Origin: Treponema sp.
GTDB taxonomy: Bacteria; Spirochaetota; Spirochaetia; Treponematales; Treponemataceae
NCBI GenBank assembly: GCA_014804005.1
Contig: JAAVAP010000013.1
Span: 415,639-479,638, forward strand
Direction of reading: 5' to 3'
DNA: 64,000 bases
Shown: positions 16,747 through 24,815 of the stretch, one piece after another
How the letters are laid out: each line of letters starts with the position of its first letter
How positions within the stretch are numbered: position 1 is the first letter of the stretch
Notes under the pieces: generated by a model
What the model was told of the DNA's origin: nothing
The model's input: only the letters and a program-made list of their open reading frames with translations
Database searches by the model: none
Made by a program: the position numbers and the translations under genes

Positions 16747-17665
16747 GCCACTTGATCGTGTCTTCTATGACGGCGTCTCCGTCCACTTCGTTGAAAATTT
16801 CGTGTCTGTCCTCTGGCCATGACTTGACTTCTACATCGCTCATTCCGTTGGACTTGTAAACGGAAACGAGTTGCTCGATTGTCTTGCCGTAGTCGCCCAC
16901 AGGATCTTCCTCGCCATAAATGAAATACACAGGAAGGTTTTGCGGAATGCGTTTCATCGCGGCCGGCGCGTGAATCTGCAAGAGACCGCTCGCGAGGTCG
17001 TGGAAGAACCCCGCCGTAGGAAGCGTGCCGCACCATATATCCGAGTTGTACATTTCCACGTTGAACTCGTTGCGGGAAAGCCAGTCCATTTCCGTCTTGG
17101 GATTTTTTACGCGCTTGTTGTACGAGCCGAACGCGCACCATTTGCAGAAGTTCGAGTGATGCCGCTTTCCGAAAAACTTTGAAATTCCGAAAACGAATTT
17201 CGCCATACGCATAAGCCCGATGCGAGGTCCTGCCGTGCCGCAAAGCACAACGCCGTCAATCAAATCGCCGCTTTCTTCGATGAATCCCTGCGAAACGAAA
17301 GAGCCGAACGAGTGCCCTATCAAAAACGCTTTTTTGTTCGGATAATCCGCTTTCAAACTCAAAAGGACCTCCTCAAGGTCGCTCACAACCTTGCTGAATC
17401 CGTCCTTGTCCGCGAGATGCCCTAATCCGCCCTTGCCCGCTTCCTGCGCCTTGAGTGCGGTCCTTCCGTGCCCGCGATGGTCGTGCGCGCAGAAAACAAA
17501 TCCGTGCTCCGCGAAAATCGTTCCCATCTTGTCGTATCGGGCGGCATGCTCTCCCATGCCGTGGCTCATCTGAACGACACCTTTTATCTCGCCGTCCGGA
17601 ATCCACCGCATGACGCTAACTTCCGTCCCGTCCTTCATCGCCTGATAGAAATTGTTCGTCGTCAT
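16730..17665 (-). CDS. Alpha/beta hydrolase of the monoacylglycerol lipase type
   Basis: 311 residues. Catalytic triad visible: Ser in GHSFGS, Asp in YGEEDPVGDY and His in EDRHEIFNE. N-terminal MSHGMGEHAARYDKMG with oxyanion-hole HGM and HDHRGHGRT are typical of lysophospholipases/monoacylglycerol lipases (Hydrolase_4). No signal peptide, so cytoplasmic. ATG 17665 has GGAG eight bases upstream. Divergent from rlmD, whose promoter lies within this gene's leader. Confidence 0.85.
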   Translation of the reverse strand: MTTNNFYQAMKDGTEVSVMRWIPDGEIKGVVQMSHGMGEHAARYDKMGTIFAEHGFVFCAHDHRGHGRTALKAQEAGKGGLGHLADKDGFSKVVSDLEEVLLSLKADYPNKKAFLIGHSFGSFVSQGFIEESGDLIDGVVLCGTAGPRIGLMRMAKFVFGISKFFGKRHHSNFCKWCAFGSYNKRVKNPKTEMDWLSRNEFNVEMYNSDIWCGTLPTAGFFHDLASGLLQIHAPAAMKRIPQNLPVYFIYGEEDPVGDYGKTIEQLVSVYKSNGMSDVEVKSWPEDRHEIFNEVDGDAVIEDTIKWLEKHL

Positions 17666-17667
17666 AA

Positions 17668-17696
17668 TTGAAACTCCGTGGAAAAAATGTTACGAT
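17668..17696 (+). promoter_or_regulatory. Promoter of rlmD (leaderless)
   Basis: TTGAAA (17668-17673), 17-base spacer, TACGAT (17691-17696), six bases, ATG at 17703. The start codon has no ribosome site. Confidence 0.55.
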
Positions 17697-17702
17697 AACC
17701 TG

Positions 17703-18920
17703 ATGGCTATTCACAATATTATAACACAGAAAATGACTTTTGGGGGAAAATCTTTTGGAAAAATTGACGGAAAAAACGTATTCGCTCCGTTCGCCCTTCC
17801 GGAAGAAAAACTCCGTGTCGAAATAATAAAATCGACTCGCGACTGGGACGAAGCGCGAATCGTCGAAATCCTCGAGCCTTCCCCGCGAAGAATCGCGCCG
17901 CCCTGCCCGCTCTACCAAAAATGCGGCGGCTGCAACTTGATGCACGCTGACTACGAATTCCAACTGGAAATGAAAAAGCGAATCGCCGAAGAACTTTTCG
18001 CGCGGGCATCCGTGCCAATTCCGCCAATGAAAGTCATTTCGAAAAATCCGCTCGGCTACAGAAACCGAATGGAATTTTTTGCAGGCGGATTGCAGGAGCG
18101 CGGCACGAACAGCGTCATCGCGTTCGAACAATGTCCTGTCGCTTCCGCCGAAATAAACGGCTGGCTCGCGAGCACGCCGATCGAACTTCGCCCGAAATGC
18201 CGCGCGATGGTTTTCGGAAGCGACCGCGCCGAGCCGAACCTCACGATCGCAGAAATTCCTTCGGAAAAAAATTCGAAAAAATCCGATTCCAAAGAAAAAA
18301 TTCTGCGCGGAAAAAAATTCCGCACGCCGCGAAAATCGCAGCAACCAGTTTCGCAAAATCCCGTGGAAGTGAATTTATGCGGAAAGAAAATTGCGTTCGA
18401 CGCGAAGGGATTTTTCCAATCTAATTTAGGAATGCTTGAACTTGCCATTCCGAAAATCATGCAAGGGCTTTCGGGAAAACACGCGCTCGACTTATATTCA
18501 GGCTGCGGAACTTTTTCAGCTTTCCTCGCAGAAAATTTTTCGCGCGTTACGATGGTCGAGCACAACAGGGGCGCGGTCGCCTTTGCCGAGCAGAACCTTG
18601 TGGGCGCTCCGCATTCGACTTTCGCCGTAAGCGGAGCGGAATTCGCAAAATACCACGCGGAATCCGCGGCGAAGCAAGGCGGCGCGTTCGACCTGGTATT
18701 CGCCGACCCGCCGCGCAGCGGAATGGAAAAGGAAGTGTGCGAATGGCTTTGCAAAAGCGGCGTTCCGAAAATCGCGTACCTTTCCTGCGACACCGCGACG
18801 CAAACGCGAGATGTTGCAAAATTGGCGGAAAGCGGTTATATTGTTGAGGAAGCGTGGCTCTTGGATTTTTATCCGCAGACGAGCCATATAGAAACTTTCT
18901 TAATCTGTGTCAAAAATTAG
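17703..18920 (+). CDS. rlmD: 23S rRNA (uracil-5-)-methyltransferase, RlmD/RumA family
   Basis: 405 residues. N-terminal TRAM-like domain, the 4Fe-4S cysteines in CPLYQKCGGCNLMH, the SAM-binding DLYSGCGTFSAFLAE, FADPPRSGMEKEV and the catalytic cysteine in AYLSCDTATQTRD. Uses SAM to methylate a uracil C5 in 23S rRNA (RlmD, RlmC or TrmA cannot be separated by eye; the Fe-S motif favours the Rlm type). A Lys/Ser-rich insert (about 185-225) is unusual. Confidence 0.9.
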   Translation: MAIHNIITQKMTFGGKSFGKIDGKNVFAPFALPEEKLRVEIIKSTRDWDEARIVEILEPSPRRIAPPCPLYQKCGGCNLMHADYEFQLEMKKRIAEELFARASVPIPPMKVISKNPLGYRNRMEFFAGGLQERGTNSVIAFEQCPVASAEINGWLASTPIELRPKCRAMVFGSDRAEPNLTIAEIPSEKNSKKSDSKEKILRGKKFRTPRKSQQPVSQNPVEVNLCGKKIAFDAKGFFQSNLGMLELAIPKIMQGLSGKHALDLYSGCGTFSAFLAENFSRVTMVEHNRGAVAFAEQNLVGAPHSTFAVSGAEFAKYHAESAAKQGGAFDLVFADPPRSGMEKEVCEWLCKSGVPKIAYLSCDTATQTRDVAKLAESGYIVEEAWLLDFYPQTSHIETFLICVKN

Positions 18921-18929
18921 GCAATAATT

Positions 18930-20723
18930 ATGAAATTTTGTACATTTTTAGCATATTTCTTGATTTTGTTTTTTGTCTCAAAAAACATTGCGTTTTCTGC
19001 CGAAACGGATTTGTCGATTTCGCAGGAAGAATCGCGGAGTATAATGGGCGACCTCGACTTGGAAAAAACTCCGCACGAATGGCTTTCCGTGATAAGCGGG
19101 CGCGCACTTATAGAGCCAGTGCGCACTTCCTACGGATGGGCGGCCGTTACGGACGGACGAATGATAACGGCGTTTTCAGAAAACGGCGCGGTGCTTTGGC
19201 AGAAGTCGATTCCTTCCGCGCCGGAAAAATTCATTTCGGCTTCGAAAAACGATTTCCTTGCGGCGACTCTCAAAAACAAAAAGCTCGCCTTGCTCAATCC
19301 AAGCGGCGTTGTGCTTTGGACAGCGGAAACAGAATTGCAGGCGGCGACCGCACCACTTTTCGGGCGCGATGGAAGAATCTTCGTTTTCGCATCGGATTCG
19401 GCGGCGTGTTTCGGAGCGAATGGAATCCGAAAGTGGACTGCGAAAATTCCAGCGATGAATCGGGAACTTCCTCCAGTTGAACTGAACGACGGAAGCGTGA
19501 TAATTTTCGCAGAAGCCTTGGAAAACGGAAAAACTGTCGGGACAAGGATTTCGCCATTCGGGGAAATGCTCGAGCGGATAGTTTTCGCAGACCAAATTCG
19601 AGGAACATTTTCCGTGCCAGACGGCGCGCTCCTTTCTTTCGCGGACGGAACGCTCGGACTCTGCGCAGTTGACAAGGTAAGCCGCTCGGTAATGTCGAAA
19701 TGGGTCATAAACGACCTTGCCCTTTCTGCAGGAACAATTTTCGAAAACCTCGGCTCACAAGTGCTCGTGGCTGCGGCAAGCCCTTCGCCTTCCGGAACAA
19801 AAATCCACATCGTGAACACAAACGCGGCGCGAACAATTCGCTCGTTCGACATTCCCGAAATCAAGTCCGCAAATTATGTCGAATACACATCGAACGGAAT
19901 TTTCGTCGCCGATTCGGCATCGGGCGCACTCTACAGCATCGCCGGAAAAAAAATCCGAGCCGTGCGCTTTCCAAAAAATTCTGGGCGTGACGCATTCGAC
20001 TTCGTGCTTTTCGGACAAAACGGAGTCGCAGTCCTCGTCTCAAAATCATGGAAAATCACGGGCTGGAAAATCGTCAGGGGCGGCACGGCCGACTCCGCGC
20101 AAAAAACGCAGACGGGCTACGAAACTTTCTACAGCGAAGTCCCGAACGATTTTTCAAGAATGCATGACGCTCCGAAAATCTCACGGAAAAATGCGCTTCT
20201 TTCAGGCGACTACGCTTCGGAAGAAAAAAAATTTTGGAAGGATGCGCAATTCGTTATGGAAGAATATTTCACGCAGAGAACAAGCCTGAGCGCGACAATG
20301 CCTCGAACTTCGGAAGAAACGCCCGCGGAATTCGGCCTTGACGAACAGATGGCGGTCATCTCAATGCTCGGCGCATTCGGAACGCGGGACGCGGCGAATT
20401 ATCTTGCGCGAGTGCTTGGCTTGGAAAAGGACGAGACTGTCCTCCGAGCCGCGCTCAAATCCGTGCAGGAATTCGGCTATGACCCCGACTTTCTTGTAAT
20501 CGGCGCAATCGAGCAACTGATAAAAAAATCAAATCCCAAGCAGGAAAAACTCATTGCAGAATGTTGCGAAAGCCTATATTCAATATGCCGCTTTATGGGT
20601 CGCCCCGCCCTTTACAAAAAAGGACGTGCGATCATATCGAATCTGTTCCTTCCGCAATACAGCCAGTCCACAAAAAAAAGCGCGAGAAAAGTCTACGAAA
20701 AACTTGCAGAGATCAATCTATAA
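18930..20723 (+). CDS. Secreted beta-propeller protein with HEAT-like C-terminus
   Basis: 597 residues. Signal peptide (MKFCTFLAYFLILFFVSKNIAFSA, cleavage about residue 24). The body (about 60-370) is made of repeated strands such as GAVLWQKSIPS and GVVLWTAETE, the spacing of PQQ-type propeller blades. The C-terminal part (about 430-590) is helical and HEAT-like (GAFGTRDAANYLARVLG, LKSVQEFGYD). Periplasmic or surface scaffold by inference; no enzyme motif seen. Starts nine bases after rlmD. Confidence 0.7.
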   Translation: MKFCTFLAYFLILFFVSKNIAFSAETDLSISQEESRSIMGDLDLEKTPHEWLSVISGRALIEPVRTSYGWAAVTDGRMITAFSENGAVLWQKSIPSAPEKFISASKNDFLAATLKNKKLALLNPSGVVLWTAETELQAATAPLFGRDGRIFVFASDSAACFGANGIRKWTAKIPAMNRELPPVELNDGSVIIFAEALENGKTVGTRISPFGEMLERIVFADQIRGTFSVPDGALLSFADGTLGLCAVDKVSRSVMSKWVINDLALSAGTIFENLGSQVLVAAASPSPSGTKIHIVNTNAARTIRSFDIPEIKSANYVEYTSNGIFVADSASGALYSIAGKKIRAVRFPKNSGRDAFDFVLFGQNGVAVLVSKSWKITGWKIVRGGTADSAQKTQTGYETFYSEVPNDFSRMHDAPKISRKNALLSGDYASEEKKFWKDAQFVMEEYFTQRTSLSATMPRTSEETPAEFGLDEQMAVISMLGAFGTRDAANYLARVLGLEKDETVLRAALKSVQEFGYDPDFLVIGAIEQLIKKSNPKQEKLIAECCESLYSICRFMGRPALYKKGRAIISNLFLPQYSQSTKKSARKVYEKLAEINL

Positions 20724-20766
20724 TGATATAATATTTAAATCACTTTCGTGAAAATCACAAACGTGA
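20704..20766 (+). promoter_or_regulatory. P83/100 promoter with two palindromic operator-like sites
   Basis: TTGCAG (20704-20709), 17-base spacer, TATAAT (20727-20732). Two 12-base palindromes of form TCAC-N4-GTGA lie at 20740-20751 and 20755-20766, starting at the predicted transcription start. Their 15-base period and position fit a repressor site, although they could also fold in the leader. Confidence 0.5.
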
Positions 20767-20790
20767 TAATCAAAACAAACTGAGGGAAAT

Positions 20791-22380
20791 ATGAGAAAGA
20801 TTTCAGTCGCAATGGCCGCGGCGTTTTTAGCCGCGACTTCAATTTTCGCGATCGGCGTTGACGAGGACGAAATCCGTTCTGTAAACCAGACGATCGTATT
20901 CGAAAACTACACAGGACCGCACGCAACGGTTGACACTTTGGATCAAATCAAGCAAATCGGGCGCGGGCTTGGAAGCGCAATCGCATCCGACTTGGATTCG
21001 CAGAGAACTGCCGGCAACACGGCAAAATATTACGTGATTCACGCCATCGACAGTTCCGTCGCCGAAAAGCTCGACGCGGACATACTCGTGCTCGGCACGA
21101 ACGCCTCCGTGGATCACATCCGAAACCTGCGCCACATCATAGCCGGCTATCTTTCCGCCGCGTACAATTATTCCGAAAGCGACGCGCAGACAATCGCGAC
21201 GTTCGTAACGGTATACAACGCGGTCTATCGCCAAAACATGGACGCGTTCAGATCAAAGTACAAAGACATCGTGACGAGCAACCTCACAGCAAGCCGCGCA
21301 GGACTTTCCACGCGCTACAGCGAATGGCCGGGCAATTCGCAAATCGTGATTCCAATCAGCGACATTTCGGGCGGACTTTCCACGGTGGACACAAGCGTAA
21401 TCAGCGACCGCGAAGTCATCAACTCAATGCAGGAGGACGACGACAAGAACATCGACGCCCGCAAAGATATGGTTGACATAAAGGAGCGCGAGGCGGAAAA
21501 CGCGAACGAAAAGGCGCAGGAATCGCAGAAAGCCGCCACCGAAGAACAGCGCAAGGCGGACGAGGCGCAAAAGCAAGCCGACCAAAAGAAAGAAGACGCG
21601 CAGAAAGCCCAGCAAAAAGCCGATGAGGCGCAGAAAAAGGCCGACGAAAATCCAGATGATGAGCAAGCGCAGAAAGAAGCCCAGCAGGCTCAAAAAGAAG
21701 CGGACCAAGCAAAAAAGGCCGAAGACGACGCACAGCAGGAAGCCGATGAAACACAGAAAAAGGCCGACGAAGCAAAACAAACCGCTTCCGAACAGCAGGC
21801 CGTGGCGGACAAAAAGCAGGCCGAAGCGCAGGAAGAGCGCAGGACGATAGCGCAGGATCAGGAAGCCGTCGAAAAGGCAGAGGAAGCCGCGACAAACGCT
21901 CCGGGCGTCTACGGTCTCAGCCTCGCAAGCGCAAACAGCATGAATTCGGCAATCGTAAAAGTAAACACGAAAGACGGCTCAATCCTTCAAAAGTCGGAAG
22001 TCGATGTGATCAAAAACCGTACGATGTTCCCGATCGGAGGAGGATTCCTCGCCGTGGCCGGCGCGAATTCCGGAAACGGGGCGGTCAAATTGGTATTCAT
22101 TGACGAAAAGTCGCTTGAAATCACCAAGGAAAGCGAGGAAACGCTTTCTGACAATTCGGTTTTGGTTCAGGACGGAAGCAACTATCTCGTCATAGTAAAG
22201 GAGCGCAACGAATGCTTCGCGGCAAAATATGACGCCAACTTGAATCTGCTCAAAAAAAGCCCCGTTTCGGTAAGTCCGAATTCGCCGATAGTAAAAACCT
22301 CGGCCGGCTACATGGCAACGGATGAGGCGGGTCAGCCGATCATTCTAGACACGGCAGAACTCAATATTACTACAAAATAA
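20791..22380 (+). CDS. P83/100-family antigen
   Basis: 529 residues. Signal peptide (MRKISVAMAAAFLAATSIFA), a conserved N-terminal domain (VDEDEIRSVNQTIVFENYTG ... about 22-200), a long Lys/Glu/Ala/Gln coiled coil (about 225-370) and a C-terminal beta-rich domain. This architecture is that of the spirochaetal p83/100 antigen, a periplasm- or membrane-associated protein of unknown role. GAGGG five bases before ATG. Codons in the coiled coil are repetitive but not exact DNA repeats. Confidence 0.88.
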   Translation: MRKISVAMAAAFLAATSIFAIGVDEDEIRSVNQTIVFENYTGPHATVDTLDQIKQIGRGLGSAIASDLDSQRTAGNTAKYYVIHAIDSSVAEKLDADILVLGTNASVDHIRNLRHIIAGYLSAAYNYSESDAQTIATFVTVYNAVYRQNMDAFRSKYKDIVTSNLTASRAGLSTRYSEWPGNSQIVIPISDISGGLSTVDTSVISDREVINSMQEDDDKNIDARKDMVDIKEREAENANEKAQESQKAATEEQRKADEAQKQADQKKEDAQKAQQKADEAQKKADENPDDEQAQKEAQQAQKEADQAKKAEDDAQQEADETQKKADEAKQTASEQQAVADKKQAEAQEERRTIAQDQEAVEKAEEAATNAPGVYGLSLASANSMNSAIVKVNTKDGSILQKSEVDVIKNRTMFPIGGGFLAVAGANSGNGAVKLVFIDEKSLEITKESEETLSDNSVLVQDGSNYLVIVKERNECFAAKYDANLNLLKKSPVSVSPNSPIVKTSAGYMATDEAGQPIILDTAELNITTK

Positions 22381-22446
22381 TTGGCGAAAGCCGTGGCAGA
22401 AATAGTCAAAAATCTTGCAAAATAAATTCCACTTGCAAATGCAAGC

Positions 22447-22483
22447 AATAGAAAGCGGCGCGCTTCGCGCGCCGCTTTCTATT
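22447..22483 (+). terminator. Strong hairpin after P83/100
   Basis: Perfect 17-bp stem (22447-22463 with 22467-22483) with a three-base loop, followed by a short T-rich run. It probably ends the P83/100 transcript. Confidence 0.7.
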
Positions 22484-22513
22484 ACTTTACTTTCCGCACG
22501 TAAATAGGCTCAT

Positions 22514-22553
22514 AAAAAAAATCCAGTTCCTGCCGCACGCGACAGGAACTGGA
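22514..22553 (-). terminator. Rho-independent terminator of the DUF2259 gene
   Basis: An 11-bp stem (22522-22532 with 22543-22553) followed on the minus strand by seven T (22520-22514), downstream of the minus-strand gene ending at 22595. Confidence 0.75.
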
Positions 22554-22594
22554 AAAACAAAATGGAGGAACAACTGGCACGATTTTTTTCGCGC

Positions 22595-23284
22595 CTATAA
22601 TTTGACCGTCTCGACCATATAGCGTATGGAGGTACCAACTTGGTCTTCGACAGTCTTCTCAACCACAAAAACAAGGGAGGAGCTTTTCGCGTCGCGGAAT
22701 ATACGGACAATCTTGTAGCCCGTAACGCCAGCGCGCTTTCGTTCGGGCGAACCCACTTTGTATTTTTTTTCCGTCTCAGAATTTTTTATCGAAAGGTCGA
22801 TGTAGAAACTGGATTTGCAGTTCTGCCCGAAGCCTTCGAAAGTGGGCACAAGGCGCACGCTGAAATCACATTGTTCCAGAGAATTTTCGTCGCCATAATT
22901 CTTGAACGAAATTGTTTCCGCTCCATCCTTGGCTTCATTTTCCATTACATAAAGCGTGTTGTCGCTCGAAGTCTTGGCGCAGCCGTACTTCGCGATTTCC
23001 GATGAATGCCGCGCGCAAAGGTTGTCGTAAACTTCCTTGCCGTTTTTCTCAGACTTCGCCTCGATCTTTTTGAAAACGCCTCCGGGGATATATTCATTTT
23101 TTGCCACGTCCACGGCGTAGATTTCCGCGTATGGACGGAATTTCACATCCGTCATCCCATACTGCCCGAAAACATAGATTTTGCCATCGTCCGAAAATCC
23201 GATGTCCTTGAACGCGGCCGCGTCGCCGGCAAAAGAGATTCCAGCCACAAAAAAAATCAAACCTGCGATGATTGCCCTTTTCAT
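22595..23284 (-). CDS. DUF2259 predicted secreted protein
   Basis: 229 residues with a signal peptide (MKRAIIAGLIFFVAGISFA). The FSDDGKIYVFGQYGMTDVKF followed by YAEIYAVDVAKNEYIPGG matches DUF2259, a family of secreted proteins found in spirochaetes. Four cysteines in the mature part could pair. ATG 23284 has GGAG six bases upstream. Single-gene unit with its own terminator. Confidence 0.8.
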   Translation of the reverse strand: MKRAIIAGLIFFVAGISFAGDAAAFKDIGFSDDGKIYVFGQYGMTDVKFRPYAEIYAVDVAKNEYIPGGVFKKIEAKSEKNGKEVYDNLCARHSSEIAKYGCAKTSSDNTLYVMENEAKDGAETISFKNYGDENSLEQCDFSVRLVPTFEGFGQNCKSSFYIDLSIKNSETEKKYKVGSPERKRAGVTGYKIVRIFRDAKSSSLVFVVEKTVEDQVGTSIRYMVETVKL

Positions 23285-23371
23285 TGCTTCTCCATAAAAA
23301 TTGAAAAGAATTGAAATCGCTTGCGCGAATTCAAAGTTCCTGTTTTATTTTCGGCGCGAATGGATTTACTC

Positions 23372-23400
23372 TTTACTATTTTTTGTTTTGACGGTAAAAT
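23372..23400 (+). promoter_or_regulatory. Promoter of the 23407 membrane protein (leaderless)
   Basis: TTTACT (23372-23377), 17-base spacer, TAAAAT (23395-23400), six bases, ATG 23407; no ribosome site. Confidence 0.45.
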
Positions 23401-23406
23401 AAAACA

Positions 23407-24204
23407 ATGACGCTCAAAGGAAAGAACCGATACACTTTCATTCTCTCGACTTTTTTTCTTGGACTTTCGATATTCTTCCTTGCATATTTCATCCTGAAAA
23501 TGAACGCGGAATCCCAAAGCGCGATTGAAGGAGCGAATTCGGAAGTCTTCGGACGGAACGCATGGGCGACGATTTTTTCTTCGTTCTACCTGATGGCGTT
23601 CGTCCCTGCGGCGGCGTTTTTCGCCTACTCGCATTTCATCAAGACGCCTTCGATGGAAATCGTATATTTCATGCTTTTTCTGCTCGGATGCTCGACAGGC
23701 TTGGTGCGGCTTTTCGCCCTTTTCGAAACCGCATCGGGAACGTTTCCCGAATACTACGTTTTTTTCGGACGGACGGCGTTTTGGGGACAGCTTCTTTGCT
23801 TCGCCTCGCTTTTTATGGTGGCGGTGGCGGGAATGCCGGACCAGCGCGTGAACGTCGAGCACAACATTTTCATCGTGCTTATTTTCTCGCTCACTTTGGC
23901 GAAATTTGTTCCCGTGAACACTTTGGAATTTGCGGAAAACTTTTCGCTCGGAAACGGAGCGAGATGGCTTTTGATTTTTTTCTGCGCGCTCGCGGCAATT
24001 CTCACGGCAGCGACGCATTCGCTGAAAGCATGGCAAAGCGAAAACAACGCGCACTATTCCCTCGCGGCGGACACAATCATAATGGAAACGGGACTTATGC
24101 TCCTTGTGTCAGGAAAAACTCTCGTGCCGACAATCATAGGCGCCGTGATTCTTGTGGCGGGGACTTTCCGATATTTGGGCGTTCTCCACAAACTTTACAT
24201 GTAG
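23407..24204 (+). CDS. Seven-to-eight-helix membrane protein, unknown function
   Basis: 265 residues, almost entirely hydrophobic helices (about 10-32, 55-75, 85-105, 120-140, 152-170, 180-200, 220-255). No recognised motif, although the general plan recalls 7TM signalling or histidine-kinase sensor modules. Its last ten bases overlap the last ten of the convergent polyprenol-kinase-like gene. Confidence 0.6.
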   Translation: MTLKGKNRYTFILSTFFLGLSIFFLAYFILKMNAESQSAIEGANSEVFGRNAWATIFSSFYLMAFVPAAAFFAYSHFIKTPSMEIVYFMLFLLGCSTGLVRLFALFETASGTFPEYYVFFGRTAFWGQLLCFASLFMVAVAGMPDQRVNVEHNIFIVLIFSLTLAKFVPVNTLEFAENFSLGNGARWLLIFFCALAAILTAATHSLKAWQSENNAHYSLAADTIIMETGLMLLVSGKTLVPTIIGAVILVAGTFRYLGVLHKLYM

Positions 24205-24815
24205 AAAAAATGGACGATCGCTCCAAGCGCGACTGGAATCAAAATGTTGTCGAAATCTTTTAGCGGAAGAATTTCGATAAGCATTCCCGAAACGGCGAGG
24301 CACAGCGCGGCTTCTGCATTTTGCAGGACGCAGAACGTAGAAATGAAAATCGCCAAAAAGCACACGAGGCTTCCGGCGCAAGTCTTTCCGCCTGTATATG
24401 GAATGTGCAGGTTTCCGAAAATTTTTCCAGCAAGGCTAGCAAGTCCGTCCCCGAACGCGAGCGCGAGAATTCCCGTTGCGGCCGCCTTCTGCTCCCACAA
24501 CAACGCGCTCAAAAAAATTCCAATGACAAGCGTCAAAGGGCCGAGCACGAATTTCCCTTTATCGCGCGCGCGCGCCGCCATGTCCGTGATGTCGGAAACC
24601 AGCGGAATCGAAATTCCCCGCAGCGCAAGAATTTGGCAAAGCGTGTAGCCCACGCCCGCCAAGACCAAAAGCGTCATAGTCGCGCCGTAAAATCGCGCCA
24701 AAAAAAACGGAACGAACGCCGCGCAAAGATGGATTGACTTTCGGAAAATTTCCTTGTATAATGAGATGAGATGCTTTTTCCATAAAAGCCCGATGTAGGG
24801 GCAAAAAACTTTCAC
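24195..24815 (-). CDS. CTP-dependent dolichol/phytol kinase-like membrane protein
   Basis: 206 residues, about six helices. Seen: RKSIHLCAAFVPFF, ILALAFGDGLASLAGKIFG and GKTCAGSLVCF with LPLKDFDNILIPV, the motif order of the polyprenol/diacylglycerol kinase and phosphatidate cytidylyltransferase superfamily. Substrate not determinable. GTG start overlaps the TPR gene's stop by four bases (GTGA), so it depends on translation of that gene. Confidence 0.7.
   Translation of the reverse strand: MKVFCPYIGLLWKKHLISLYKEIFRKSIHLCAAFVPFFLARFYGATMTLLVLAGVGYTLCQILALRGISIPLVSDITDMAARARDKGKFVLGPLTLVIGIFLSALLWEQKAAATGILALAFGDGLASLAGKIFGNLHIPYTGGKTCAGSLVCFLAIFISTFCVLQNAEAALCLAVSGMLIEILPLKDFDNILIPVALGAIVHFFYM

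Noticed and set aside
21500..21870. Apparent DNA repeats inside P83/100
   Set aside because: They follow from coiled-coil codon repetition in a coding region, not from a separate repeat element.
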